From: Carboxylicivirga caseinilyticus
Lineage (GTDB): Bacteria; Bacteroidota; Bacteroidia; Bacteroidales; Marinilabiliaceae
Reading direction: 5' to 3'
Assembly (NCBI GenBank): GCA_025499705.1
Contig: JAFMVE010000023.1
Location: 22,146-86,145, forward strand
Length of the DNA stretch: 64,000 nt
Of this stretch, positions 17,792 through 26,522 are shown piece after piece. Made by a program: the position numbers and the translations under genes. Under the pieces are notes generated by a model. It was not told where the DNA came from and ran no database searches. It worked only from the letters and a program-made list of their open reading frames with translations. Each line of letters begins with the position of its first letter. The first letter of the stretch is position 1.

Positions 17792-19504
17792 ATGAAAAAA
17801 TTTTTATTTTATATCTTAATACTGCTGGCATTTGGAGCTGTTCAATATAGCTGCGATCGATCTTCAGATATCGAATCCATTGAGGATGATGATGACACAG
17901 CAAGCGGTGATAGTCATGATGAAGAAATTGACTATAATTGGGATGAATCTGACGGTACCCTAATTGCCCTTGAAGGAACATCTATTCATGTGGAAGGCAC
18001 AGGCGTTACTGTTTCCGGAACCGTTGCAACCATTGATAGCAGTGGCTATTACACAGTAACAGGCACACTAAATGATGGTCAGTTGAGAGTAAATTCTTCC
18101 GATAGCGAGAGCGTTCATATTCAACTGAATGGAGCGAACATCAATTGCTCAAACAATGCAGCTATCTACATCGAAGATTCAGAAAAAACAGTAATAATGC
18201 TGGCTGATGACACCTCCAACAGTTTAACCGATGGTTCATCTTATGGAAGTGAAGCAGAAGCCAATGCTGCCTTGTATAGCAAATCAGACCTGACATTATA
18301 TGGTAACGGTACATTAATCATAAATGCAAAGTACAACGACGGTATAGCCAGTAAAGATGGATTAATCATCTCAAGTGGCAATTATAATATAACTTCTGTA
18401 GACGACGCCATCAGAGGTAAGGATTACCTGATTATTAAGGATGGTGTTTTCGATCTTGATGCCGGAGGAGACGGATTTAAATCAGATAATGAAGATTCAG
18501 GTACAGGCTATATCGAAATTGATTATTGCGATTGTAATATTGTTGCCGATGGCGATGGTATTCAGGCCTACAGTGATCTTACCATTTCAGAAGGATACTT
18601 TACCATTACCTGTGCAGGTGGTTCATCTGGTTATTTGAGTTCTGGTGCATCAGCCAAAGCTTTAAAAGCTGGTTCTACCTTACAAATTAATGCAGGTACA
18701 TTCAACATTAACACCCCAGATGACGCAATTCATTCCGATGATGCATTAACAATCATTGGGGGTACAGCAACCATATCAGCAGGAGATGATGGGTTACATG
18801 CTGATAATTCAATAGAAATAGAGGATGGTTATATAGAAATTACCAAGTGCTATGAAGGTGTTGAGAGTAATAGTATAACCATGAATGGTGGTACTGTAAT
18901 TCTTCATTCAAGCGATGATGGATTCAATGCTTCTAACGGATCAGGAAGTATGTCTGCAACAAACTCTCTACTGGCAATCAATGGTGGATTTATAGCTGTA
19001 TATGCATCAGGCGACGGGCTTGACTCTAACGGATCTGTTACAATGACAAATGGAACAGTTCTTGTTCATGGTCCAATCAGCAGCGGCAATGGTGCTCTCG
19101 ACTATGACGGTACCTTCAAAATAACAGGAGGTATTCTGGTAGCGGCAGGAAGTTCAGGCATGGCTGAGGCTCCTAGCTCATCCTCATCACAACCATCAGT
19201 ACTTATTAAATTCACTTCAAGTTATTCGGCTGGCACGCTATTTAATCTGCAAACCAGTTCAGGTGAAGAGATTGTAACCTTTAAACCAGGTAAGACTTTT
19301 CAGTCAATTGTAGTTTCTTCTCCAAATCTTTCAGTTGGATCAACATATCAGGCCTATATAAATGGTTCTCATAGCGGAACCGAAAACGAAGGCTTATATA
19401 CAAATGGTACATACACATCAGGAAGTCAATATACAAGTTTTACAGCCTCCAGCATAACAACCACAATAGGTAGTTCAAGTGGAGGGGGTGGTCCAGGACG
19501 TTAA
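17792..19504 (+). CDS. Cthe_2159-like beta-helix polysaccharide-binding lipoprotein
   Basis: This 570-residue lipoprotein has a signal peptide with Cys at about residue 21 (VQYSC) and an acidic spacer of Asp/Glu. Residues about 60-440 show a parallel beta-helix pattern with repeated short turns: SKDGLIISSG, GKDYLIIKDG, DDAIHSDDAL, GDDGLHADNS. This is like the carbohydrate-binding domain family founded on Cthe_2159. Characterised homologues bind acidic polysaccharides with calcium. The C-terminus is Ser/Gly-rich and ends GGGGPGR. It heads a cluster with a LytS/LytTR pair and the VTC and DUF4956 genes. A hairpin follows before the kinase gene. Ligand is inferred only by family. Confidence 0.85.
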   Translation: MKKFLFYILILLAFGAVQYSCDRSSDIESIEDDDDTASGDSHDEEIDYNWDESDGTLIALEGTSIHVEGTGVTVSGTVATIDSSGYYTVTGTLNDGQLRVNSSDSESVHIQLNGANINCSNNAAIYIEDSEKTVIMLADDTSNSLTDGSSYGSEAEANAALYSKSDLTLYGNGTLIINAKYNDGIASKDGLIISSGNYNITSVDDAIRGKDYLIIKDGVFDLDAGGDGFKSDNEDSGTGYIEIDYCDCNIVADGDGIQAYSDLTISEGYFTITCAGGSSGYLSSGASAKALKAGSTLQINAGTFNINTPDDAIHSDDALTIIGGTATISAGDDGLHADNSIEIEDGYIEITKCYEGVESNSITMNGGTVILHSSDDGFNASNGSGSMSATNSLLAINGGFIAVYASGDGLDSNGSVTMTNGTVLVHGPISSGNGALDYDGTFKITGGILVAAGSSGMAEAPSSSSSQPSVLIKFTSSYSAGTLFNLQTSSGEEIVTFKPGKTFQSIVVSSPNLSVGSTYQAYINGSHSGTENEGLYTNGTYTSGSQYTSFTASSITTTIGSSSGGGGPGR

Positions 19505-19523
19505 CTGTTTTTCTTTCATACTG

Positions 19524-19566
19524 AACATAGTCTCTTGCATAAGTGCAAGGGGCTATGTTATTTCTT
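19524..19566 (+). terminator. Hairpin between the beta-helix and kinase genes
   Basis: AACATAGTCTCTTGCA (19524-19539) pairs with TGCAAGGGGCTATGTT (19544-19559) over 16 bases with two G-U wobbles and a TAAG loop, followed by ATTTCTT. The weak T-tract means it could be a partial terminator or an attenuator rather than a full stop. Confidence 0.65.
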
Positions 19567-19628
19567 ACTAACCTAAGCAAAAGGATAGTTAAAAATCATA
19601 TATTTACTATTCTAATAATTAATACCAA

Positions 19629-20837
19629 GTGACAGATTCACCTTTTAAACTCAATACTAAATCAATAAATTGGCTGGCAGCTGTAATTATTGGCCTGTTC
19701 ATCATTTTTCCTGATGTAGTAAGAAACCTTGAAAATGATGATATCATACCTGAACGCATGGAACAATTCAGAATTCCGCCTCCCGGTCAGAATCCTGATC
19801 ATATCTCGCCCAATGATCATTCATTTGAGATGCCTCCCCGAGACATGGATTTCAGTCTTCAGATGCCGGGCTCTAAACATTCATTAGCAAAAATTTTAAT
19901 AGAATTCATCTATTTTTTCTTTCTCGCGTTAATACTACTCTATGTTAACAATGGTGGAGCATTGTATCTAAATTATTTTCCTTTTTTTACACGCCACCGA
20001 TTAACAATTTTTATAGTATTAACGCTGATTATATGCATATTGGCTCAGTTTCTGTATGCCGGATTAAAAGGGTTTAACAGCATGCCCGGAGGGGGACCTG
20101 ATTTGGGAATATTCAATGGCATGGTGATGTTTAAATGCTTTTTCGTAGGTATCATCACAGTTATTTTCAGTCAATTAATACAGGTATTATTCAAACAACA
20201 GGAAATAAGACTTGAAATGGAACGATTACGTTCTGAAAATCTGCGTAACCGTTTTGATGCATTAACCTCACAAATTAATCCGCATTTCTTTTTTAATTCT
20301 CTTAATGCTTTATCTGGCCTTGTAAGGATTAAAGACAATACTAATGCACTTAAATACATCAACGAATTATCACTCATCTTTAGATATGTATTAAAGGGTA
20401 ACTGGAAAGAATTGGTTCCTCTTCAGGATGAGATGAACTTTTTATGTGCATACCGCTACCTACTTCAAATCAGGTATGGCGATCGACTTGATTTTGACAT
20501 TGATGTTAATAGTGACGATTATAGCAAATACCGTCTGCCCTATCTTTCTCTTCAACCCTTAATTGAAAATGTTATTAAACATAACACTATTAGCAGTACT
20601 CATCCGATGACAATCAAAATAAATATAAAAAACGAAGATACACTGGTGGTTTCCAATCCCATTCAAAGTAAAATTGAAACCGAACCCGGCACCGGCATTG
20701 GCTTAAGCAACCTTAGCAATCGATATAAATTACTCTCTTCAAAGGATATAAGTACAAATATTTCAAATGAAATATTTGTTGTAGAATTACCTTTAACACA
20801 CGTGAATCAAGAACATCATGAAGGCACTGATAATTGA
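19629..20837 (+). CDS. LytS/YehU-type sensor histidine kinase
   Basis: This 402-residue membrane protein starts at GTG 19629; no upstream ATG is in frame. Four membrane segments can be seen, at about residues 14-32, 90-108, 120-145 and 165-190, with a charged loop after the first. The cytoplasmic part is a His_kinase domain with the phosphoacceptor in SQINPHFFFNSLNALSGL (about 215-232). It is followed by the ATPase N-box LQPLIENVIKH and the G-box GTGIGLSNLSNRY. It should phosphorylate the LytTR response regulator whose gene overlaps its end by 20 bases. The stimulus is not known; the neighbouring genes suggest a cell-surface cue. Confidence 0.92.
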   Translation: MTDSPFKLNTKSINWLAAVIIGLFIIFPDVVRNLENDDIIPERMEQFRIPPPGQNPDHISPNDHSFEMPPRDMDFSLQMPGSKHSLAKILIEFIYFFFLALILLYVNNGGALYLNYFPFFTRHRLTIFIVLTLIICILAQFLYAGLKGFNSMPGGGPDLGIFNGMVMFKCFFVGIITVIFSQLIQVLFKQQEIRLEMERLRSENLRNRFDALTSQINPHFFFNSLNALSGLVRIKDNTNALKYINELSLIFRYVLKGNWKELVPLQDEMNFLCAYRYLLQIRYGDRLDFDIDVNSDDYSKYRLPYLSLQPLIENVIKHNTISSTHPMTIKINIKNEDTLVVSNPIQSKIETEPGTGIGLSNLSNRYKLLSSKDISTNISNEIFVVELPLTHVNQEHHEGTDN

Positions 20838-21573
20838 GGATGAACACACGGCTGCAGAAAACCTGAAAGCCATCGTGCATGAAGTTGAACCCGACATTGA
20901 ACTTATAGGCGTTCTGGATAGCATTCAGGCTTCCGTTGAATACATCAATAATAATGATATGCCGGATATCGTATTTATGGATATCCACCTTGCTGACGGA
21001 CAATCTTTTTTAATTTTTGAACAAGTCGAATTAACCTGTCCGGTAATTTTCACCACAGCTTATGATGAGTATGCTCTGGAGGCATTTAAAGTAAATAGCA
21101 TTGATTATCTTTTAAAACCGATCGAACCTGAAGATGTCAGTCGGGCCATCAAGAAGTTAAAACAGCTGACCAATGCCGATAAAGATGAGTATGCCAATCG
21201 GCTGGAAACTTTCATCTCTAATCGCACCAACTATACCAAAACTTTTCTTATTCCACATAAAGACAAATTAATTCCGGTTCCAACCTCACAGATAGCCTAT
21301 TTTTATACTACTAACGAAGCTGTTTCAGTCACAACCCTTGACGGCAGAACCTTCCCAATGGATAAATCATTAGACACGTTAATGAGTAAACTTGATCCGG
21401 AAAACTTCTTTAGAGCCAACCGGCAATTTATCATTGCTCACCAGGCTATAAAAGAAGTTGCAGTATGGTTTGGCAATCGTCTTTCTGCCATACTTACAGT
21501 TGCTACTCAAGAACGAATTATAATTAGTAAAGCAAGGGTATCCTCATTTAAAAAATGGTTGATGCAAAATTAA
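20818..21573 (+). CDS. LytTR-family response regulator
   Basis: This is a 251-residue DNA-binding regulator. The receiver domain (1-120) has the acidic pair in IIEDEH, the phosphoacceptor Asp55 in VFMDIHLADG, the conserved TTAYDEYALEAF switch region, and Lys in YLLKPIEP. The LytTR domain covers about 140-250 (IAYFYTTNEAVSVTT, FFRANRQFIIAHQAI, ISKARVSSFKKWL). It overlaps the upstream kinase gene by 20 bases, so the two are translationally coupled. It probably controls the genes on either side (beta-helix lipoprotein or VTC operon), which is inferred from position. No clear LytTR direct-repeat site was found by eye. Confidence 0.94.
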   Translation: MKALIIEDEHTAAENLKAIVHEVEPDIELIGVLDSIQASVEYINNNDMPDIVFMDIHLADGQSFLIFEQVELTCPVIFTTAYDEYALEAFKVNSIDYLLKPIEPEDVSRAIKKLKQLTNADKDEYANRLETFISNRTNYTKTFLIPHKDKLIPVPTSQIAYFYTTNEAVSVTTLDGRTFPMDKSLDTLMSKLDPENFFRANRQFIIAHQAIKEVAVWFGNRLSAILTVATQERIIISKARVSSFKKWLMQN

Positions 21574-21620
21574 CTCCATTTTTAAGCTCCTGAAAATTCC
21601 TAGTTCACCTGCCAAATTGG

Positions 21621-21650
21621 TTGCTTAATAGTCAAAGGCTTATACTTTTT
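21621..21650 (+). promoter_or_regulatory. Candidate promoter for the VTC operon
   Basis: TTG at 21621-21623, a 19-base spacer and TACTTTTT (21643-21650), one mismatch from TAnnTTTG. The leader to 21776 would be about 120 bases. It contains a short inverted repeat AATGAG/CTCATT (21692-21697 and 21705-21710). Both the promoter and the hairpin are possible regulatory targets. Confidence 0.4.
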
Positions 21651-21775
21651 CCTTCATTTAGGGTAAAATCGCAATGGAAAGAGATTAAAGAAATGAGTAT
21701 TTCGCTCATTCCACACACAGGTAAATAAGTATAAATCTGTTCGGTTAAAACTGAATATAAAATTAAGCAGGAGCA

Positions 21776-22552
21776 ATGAAAATATTGGACACTTCATGTT
21801 TCCGTCCCATATCTCTCGAACAAATGGATGGAGTAAAGTTAATGAGTCGCACCGATACAAAATTCTGTGCCACCATGGACCAGCTTAACGAGTTGTTTCA
21901 AAAAATCCAGCCACATTATTATGCCCTGACGATGGATGGTGAAAATCAACTTCCATACGAAACAACCTATTTTGATACTCCTTCTGCAAACATGTATTCC
22001 AATCATGTTAGAGGTAAGAAGAATCGATATAAAATACGACGCAGAACCTACTTGTCAACAGGGATTCATTTCCTGGAAATCAAATTTAAAAACAACAAGG
22101 GTAGAACAATCAAGGAAAGAATTTCTACACCCGTTGCATTTGATAAATTAAGTGGTAATGAACAAAACTTTTTATCTCAGAACACACCTTTTGATCCAAC
22201 TTATCTAAAACCAGGATTACAGAACAGTTTTCTTAGAATCACATTGGTAAATAAGAACTTTAAAGAAAGGTGTACCATTGATTTTAATCTTCAATTTACA
22301 GGAAAAGACGAAACTGTTTTATTGAAGGATCTGGCCATTATTGAATTGAAGACTGGTGACAGAAATAATCAATCTGAATTGGGCCTGGCTTTGCGTGAAC
22401 TTCGTATAAGACCTTCTGGTTTCAGCAAATACGCAATGGGCAGATCTCTCGTTGATGAACAAATTAAGTCGAATGCCATCAGACCTCAATTACGTAATCT
22501 TTACAAACTTTCAAGAATATCATTTTTAACTCATCAATTAACATCGAATTAA
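21776..22552 (+). CDS. VTC-domain polyphosphate polymerase-like protein
   Basis: This 258-residue single-domain protein is of the triphosphate-tunnel (VTC) fold. Tunnel-lining motifs are visible: MSRTDTKF near residue 25, YFDTPSANMYSNH then GKKNRYKIRRRTY (about 62-95), the metal-binding FLEIKFKNNKGRTIKER (about 100-117), AIIELKTGD (about 184-192) and SKYAMGRSL near the end. Eukaryotic VTC4 makes polyphosphate from ATP; bacterial homologues are annotated as polyphosphate polymerase-domain proteins by analogy. It overlaps the DUF4956 membrane protein gene by one base (TAATG), so the two are probably coupled. It is soluble and would sit on the cytoplasmic face of that partner (inference). Confidence 0.88.
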   Translation: MKILDTSCFRPISLEQMDGVKLMSRTDTKFCATMDQLNELFQKIQPHYYALTMDGENQLPYETTYFDTPSANMYSNHVRGKKNRYKIRRRTYLSTGIHFLEIKFKNNKGRTIKERISTPVAFDKLSGNEQNFLSQNTPFDPTYLKPGLQNSFLRITLVNKNFKERCTIDFNLQFTGKDETVLLKDLAIIELKTGDRNNQSELGLALRELRIRPSGFSKYAMGRSLVDEQIKSNAIRPQLRNLYKLSRISFLTHQLTSN

Positions 22553-23235
22553 TGAATACATATTTTGCAATCATCACATCCATGTTTTCTCAATTATTAA
22601 AAACATTTTCATGGGAGGAGGATATCCGTTTTTTAGATATTAAACTGATAAACATTGGTGACTTCACCGAATTGGTAGTTCGCTTTGCACTTAACTTACT
22701 GCTCATTTTTATCATTGTACATTTCATGTACGCCCGAAACAGCAAACGCAAAGATTTTTATTTCAGCTATTTATCAATAGGTGTAATTGTATTCTTAATG
22801 TGTTTTCTACTAAGTAGTGTAAAACTCGAATTAGGATTTGCGATGGGGCTCTTCGCCATTTTTGGTATTATACGCTATCGAACAGACGCTATTCCAATTA
22901 AGGAAATGACTTACTTGTTCATCGTTATCGGAATCTCCGTTATCAACGCTTTGGCCAATAAAAAAGTAAGTTATACTGAATTGATGTTCACAAACGGCAT
23001 CATCTTACTAGGGTTATGGTTTCTCGAAAAACGCTTAAGCCTGAAACAGGAAAATAGCATCACTTTAATTTATGAGAAGATTGAGAATATTAATACCATG
23101 AGAAAAAGTGAATTGTTAGCAGACTTACAAGAAAGAACAGGAATTGCAATCAAACGCTACGAGATTCAGAAGATAGACTTCCTGAGAGACATTGCTGAAA
23201 TCACACTGTTTTATAACGTAAATGGTAACGATTAA
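22552..23235 (+). CDS. DUF4956 membrane protein
   Basis: This 227-residue integral membrane protein has about four hydrophobic segments (VVRFALNLLLIFIIVHFMYA, YLSIGVIVFLMCFLLSSV, the LGFAMGLFAIFGIIRYR loop with the following TYLFIVIGISVINALA, and GIILLGLWFLE). The FAIFGIIRYRTDAIPIKEMTY block is the most conserved part of the family. A soluble C-terminal domain of about 65 residues follows. DUF4956 genes commonly lie next to VTC-domain genes. The one-base overlap here suggests a stoichiometric complex in which the membrane protein anchors or exports the VTC product. Activity is unproven. Confidence 0.85.
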   Translation: MNTYFAIITSMFSQLLKTFSWEEDIRFLDIKLINIGDFTELVVRFALNLLLIFIIVHFMYARNSKRKDFYFSYLSIGVIVFLMCFLLSSVKLELGFAMGLFAIFGIIRYRTDAIPIKEMTYLFIVIGISVINALANKKVSYTELMFTNGIILLGLWFLEKRLSLKQENSITLIYEKIENINTMRKSELLADLQERTGIAIKRYEIQKIDFLRDIAEITLFYNVNGND

Positions 23236-23254
23236 TCATTATAACAGGAAATTA

Positions 23255-23908
23255 ATGAAGTTTAAATTATTTATATTCAGATACTTTTCGGTCATTCTTC
23301 TATTGTTGATGGTACTACCATTATCTGCGCAGAATGCTGAAAACGAATGGCAAACCCGCACTGCCTTTACTGCTCAATTTAAACTGGCTAAGAAATTAAA
23401 GCTGGAGCTTTCTCCTGAATTTCGCTTTGAAGACCAGTTTAAACTCGATCGTACTCAACTGGAAGCCGAATTAGAATACAAGGCCTTTAAAAATATCTCA
23501 TTTGCTGCACGATACCAGTACATTATCAATTACAGAGATAATAAAGATACGGAGTATTTACCACGGTACATGTTGAGTGCCTCATACAAGAAGAGCTTTG
23601 ATCGCTGGACACCTGGTTTTCGATTAAGTTATACTGATTATAATGACGACAACGATGGATCGGCTTTTTTCAGGTATAAAGGTTCGTTAGAATATAATAT
23701 AAAGAACAGTAAACTTACACCCGAGGCAAGCATTCAGGCCTATCACGACCTAACCAACTCTGATTGGTACAAAATAAGATACGGATTAGGATTTAGTTAT
23801 AAGCTATTTAAAAAGAACAGCATAAGCTTATCCTATAATTTGGATTACTATTTAAACGAAGCCAGAAACCGACATATCATAGATATAGGTTACAAAATCA
23901 AGTTTTAG
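23255..23908 (+). CDS. DUF2490 outer-membrane beta-barrel protein
   Basis: I chose the ATG at 23255 (AGGA 8 bases upstream, then a good signal peptide FRYFSVILLLLMVLPLSAQ), giving 217 residues. The alternative ATG at 23222 overlaps the previous gene. The mature protein shows amphipathic alternating strands with aromatic ends (LELSPEFRFEDQF, ISFAARYQYIINYRD, GFRLSYTDYND, ISLSYNLDYYL) and a terminal IGYKIKF. This is like the DUF2490 barrels of Bacteroidota. It is the last gene of the VTC-DUF4956 operon and is followed by a strong terminator. It may form an outer-membrane exit or anchor for the system (inference). Confidence 0.82.
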   Translation: MKFKLFIFRYFSVILLLLMVLPLSAQNAENEWQTRTAFTAQFKLAKKLKLELSPEFRFEDQFKLDRTQLEAELEYKAFKNISFAARYQYIINYRDNKDTEYLPRYMLSASYKKSFDRWTPGFRLSYTDYNDDNDGSAFFRYKGSLEYNIKNSKLTPEASIQAYHDLTNSDWYKIRYGLGFSYKLFKKNSISLSYNLDYYLNEARNRHIIDIGYKIKF

Positions 23909-23912
23909 CAAC

Positions 23913-23966
23913 AAACCGGAAGAGTTACTAAATTCCCAATTGTAAAAAGACTCTTCCGGTTTTATT
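23913..23966 (+). terminator. Terminator after the VTC operon
   Basis: AAACCGGAAGAGT (23913-23925) and ACTCTTCCGGTTT (23950-23962) are perfect 13-base arms, followed by TATTTC. Begins 5 bases after the DUF2490 stop. Confidence 0.85.
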
Positions 23967-23971
23967 TCATT

Positions 23972-24007
23972 AAAAAAGCGCAACTTTTATGTAGTCGCGC
24001 TTTTTTT
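23972..24007 (-). terminator. Bidirectional terminator for the oxidoreductase operon
   Basis: AAAAAAGCGC (23972-23981) and GCGCTTTTTT (23997-24006) form a 10-base stem. On the minus strand it follows the last gene of the 2-oxoacid oxidoreductase operon (stop at 24065) and ends in a T run. Confidence 0.7.
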
Positions 24008-24064
24008 AATGCTGTCGATCCATTGCCAGCTATGACTATTGGATTTATATGCTTATCTCTTTGA

Positions 24065-24619
24065 TTAAACCACCAATGAAACGTCTTTTATAATCTGAGT
24101 TCCACGCTCAATAGCTTTCTCATTCATTGGAATAAGATGATGGTGACGCTCAGGTAATGATTTTTTTAAACCCTCGATAACATTATTCATATCAACAACC
24201 GGCTTAACCTTCAAAAAACCACCCAGTACAATCATGTTAAATGTTTTAACCGAATGCATGCGGGCAGCCTCTTCTGTGGCGTCAACTCTGTAAACATTTA
24301 TATCAGTGCGCTCTGGATGACGGGTAATACCATTACCATCATATATTAATGTTCCACCTGGTTTTACATCCTTTTCGAATTTATCCATCGACTGCTGATT
24401 CAGAATGATAGCTGTATCAAATTCATGAAGAATAGGTGAACTAATTCTTTCATCGCTGAGAATAACAGTTACATTCGCTGTTCCTCCGCGCATTTCAGGA
24501 CCGTATGATGGCATCCAGCTTACTTCCTGACCTTGCATTACGCCTGAGTAAGCTAAAATCTTACCCATTGAAAGTACACCCTGACCACCGAAACCGGCTA
24601 TGATTATTTCTTCTTTCAT
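24065..24619 (-). CDS. 2-oxoacid:ferredoxin oxidoreductase gamma subunit
   Basis: This 184-residue protein is a pyruvate/2-oxoacid oxidoreductase gamma domain: IIIAGFGGQGVLSMGKILAY at the N-terminus, MPSYGPEMRGGTANVTV in the centre, and FNMIVLGGFL later. The gamma subunit contacts the alpha subunit and CoA in these four-subunit enzymes. It is the last gene of the operon (25 bases after beta). Together with the ferredoxin, alpha and beta genes it forms a VOR/KOR-type enzyme that oxidatively decarboxylates a 2-oxoacid to acyl-CoA and reduces ferredoxin. Which 2-oxoacid is used cannot be settled by reading. Confidence 0.93.
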   Translation of the reverse strand: MKEEIIIAGFGGQGVLSMGKILAYSGVMQGQEVSWMPSYGPEMRGGTANVTVILSDERISSPILHEFDTAIILNQQSMDKFEKDVKPGGTLIYDGNGITRHPERTDINVYRVDATEEAARMHSVKTFNMIVLGGFLKVKPVVDMNNVIEGLKKSLPERHHHLIPMNEKAIERGTQIIKDVSLVV

Positions 24620-24643
24620 TTTATTAATTTTTAATCAAGGTTA

Positions 24644-25408
24644 CTATTCGTCTTTTAAATCTCCCAACGGATACATTGGAAACATATTCTCTTCCATCCA
24701 CTGATTGGACTGTACAGGACTCATTTTCCAGCCCGAGTTACAGGTTGCAACAACCTCAATCAACGAGGTTCCTTTATTCGCCATTTGATTTTCAAACGCC
24801 TTACGCAAAGCTTTCTTCGTTTTACGCACGTTGGCAGGTGTATGAACTGCCTGACGGGTTACATAACAAGTACCTGGTAATTGAGCCAATAAATCAGAAA
24901 TTTTTATTGGCATACCATCATGACTTACATCACGCCCTTGCGGACAGGTTGCTGCTTTCATTCCAGGCAAAGTTGTCGGAGCCATCTGCCCACCTGTCAT
25001 TCCATAGATACCGTTGTTAATGAAAATAATTACAATATTTTCACCACGGTTGCAGGCATGTATGGTTTCTGCAGTACCAATAGCCGCCAAATCACCATCA
25101 CCCTGATATGAAAACACTACTTTATCGGGCAAAAGACGCTTAATTCCTGTAGCCACAGCAGGTGCTCTTCCGTGAGCTGCTTCCTGCCAGTCAATATCAA
25201 TATAGTTATAGAGCAATACTGAACACCCAACCGGAGCTACTCCAATTGCTGTTTCCTGAAGACCTAAATCCTCCAAAACCTCAGCCAGTAACTTATGAAC
25301 TGTTCCATGGCTACAACCAGGACAATAGTGCATGGTTGCATCCGTTAAAAGAGGTGTTTTTTGATAAACAATGTTTTCAGGAGATATAATAGAATTTATT
25401 TCTGACAT
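24644..25408 (-). CDS. 2-oxoacid:ferredoxin oxidoreductase beta (TPP) subunit
   Basis: This 254-residue thiamine-diphosphate-binding subunit has the HYCPGCSHGTVHKLLAE motif (Cys residues at about 28-31). It also has the TPP pocket GDGDLAAIGTAETIHACNRG with the metal-binding IFINNGIYGMTGGQMAPTT. These fit the VorA/KorB family. It lies 3 bases after the alpha gene and 24 before the gamma gene. It catalyses decarboxylation of the 2-oxoacid and passes electrons to the ferredoxin subunit. The ATG at 25408 is the only sensible start. Confidence 0.95.
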   Translation of the reverse strand: MSEINSIISPENIVYQKTPLLTDATMHYCPGCSHGTVHKLLAEVLEDLGLQETAIGVAPVGCSVLLYNYIDIDWQEAAHGRAPAVATGIKRLLPDKVVFSYQGDGDLAAIGTAETIHACNRGENIVIIFINNGIYGMTGGQMAPTTLPGMKAATCPQGRDVSHDGMPIKISDLLAQLPGTCYVTRQAVHTPANVRKTKKALRKAFENQMANKGTSLIEVVATCNSGWKMSPVQSNQWMEENMFPMYPLGDLKDE

Positions 25409-25411
25409 GTC

Positions 25412-26491
25412 TTACACTTTTAAGAGTTTATTTTCCAATGCCTCTACTACCTCACCTGGTGAGTGAATAGCACCTCCGAAACGTCCATAATGCTCAACCG
25501 GCACTTTACCGCAAACCGATAGGCGAACATCCTCCACCATTTGACCGGCACTCATTTCAACCGATAACATACCTTTCACTTTATCAGCATAATGTGCAAT
25601 TTGCTTGGTTGGGAACGGCCATAAGGTAATCGGACGAAGTAATCCTACTTTAATTCCTTTAGATCGTGCTATCTCCACAGATTTTTGACAGATACGGGCA
25701 CTGGAGCCATAGGCAACAAACAAATATTCTGCATCCTCGCACATATATTCTTCATAGCGAACCTCATTCTCTTCACACTCTCTGTATTTTTTCTGAAGCT
25801 TGTGATTGAATGCCTCCTGAACACTTGGTTCCAACTGCACAGAAGTAATAATATTACGTTCGCGATTCTTTTTACCCATGGTAGCCCACGGATAATTCTC
25901 CTCAATATACTCATTGGTCCATCGAGGCTTGTACTCTCCCAGCTCAACTTTTTCCATCATCTGGCCAATTACACCATCTGACAGAATCAATGCCGGATTT
26001 CGATATTTAAAAGCTAAGTCAAATGCTAACTCAACAAAATCAGCCATTTCCTGTACTGAAGCTGGCGCTAATGTGATTAATTTATAATCGCCATGACCAC
26101 CACCCTTAACAGATTGAAAATAATCGGATTGAGCAGGTTGAATTGTACCCAATCCAGGTCCTCCTCTAACAACATTAACAACGACACAAGGCAACTCTGA
26201 CCCGGCCAGATAAGTTATTCCTTCCTGCATCAAACTGATACCCGGACTGGATGAAGAAGTCATTACGCGCTTACCACAACCGGCACCGCCATATACCATA
26301 TTAATTGAAGCTATTTCACTTTCGGCCTGCAACACAACCATTCCGGTTGTTTTCCAAGGCGCCTGGTCCATGAGGGTTTCCATTACTTCCGACTGAGGTG
26401 TAATAGGATATCCGAAATATCCATCTACTCCACAGCGGATAGCAGCTTCGGCTATTGCCTCATTACCTTTCATTAATTTTAGTTCTCTCAT
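25412..26491 (-). CDS. vorB: 2-oxoacid:ferredoxin oxidoreductase alpha subunit (VorB-like)
   Basis: This 359-residue alpha subunit begins MRELKLMKGNEAIAEAAIRC. It contains the GYPITPQSEVMETL domain-I motif, the TSSSSPGISLMQEG loop and VVVNVVRGGPGLGTIQPAQSDYF. The C-terminal domain II is present (LFVAYGSSARICQKSVEIAR, LLRPITLWPFP). It is the same architecture as 3-methyl-2-oxobutanoate dehydrogenase subunit VorB, so branched-chain 2-oxoacids are the likely substrate; 2-oxoglutarate (KorA) is the alternative. It is followed 3 bases later by beta. With the acyl-CoA synthetase at 29192 it could convert amino-acid-derived 2-oxoacids to organic acids with ATP formation. Confidence 0.9.
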   Translation of the reverse strand: MRELKLMKGNEAIAEAAIRCGVDGYFGYPITPQSEVMETLMDQAPWKTTGMVVLQAESEIASINMVYGGAGCGKRVMTSSSSPGISLMQEGITYLAGSELPCVVVNVVRGGPGLGTIQPAQSDYFQSVKGGGHGDYKLITLAPASVQEMADFVELAFDLAFKYRNPALILSDGVIGQMMEKVELGEYKPRWTNEYIEENYPWATMGKKNRERNIITSVQLEPSVQEAFNHKLQKKYRECEENEVRYEEYMCEDAEYLFVAYGSSARICQKSVEIARSKGIKVGLLRPITLWPFPTKQIAHYADKVKGMLSVEMSAGQMVEDVRLSVCGKVPVEHYGRFGGAIHSPGEVVEALENKLLKV

Positions 26492-26522
26492 GTGTGACTA
26501 AATTTCCATTCAATTTTAATTT

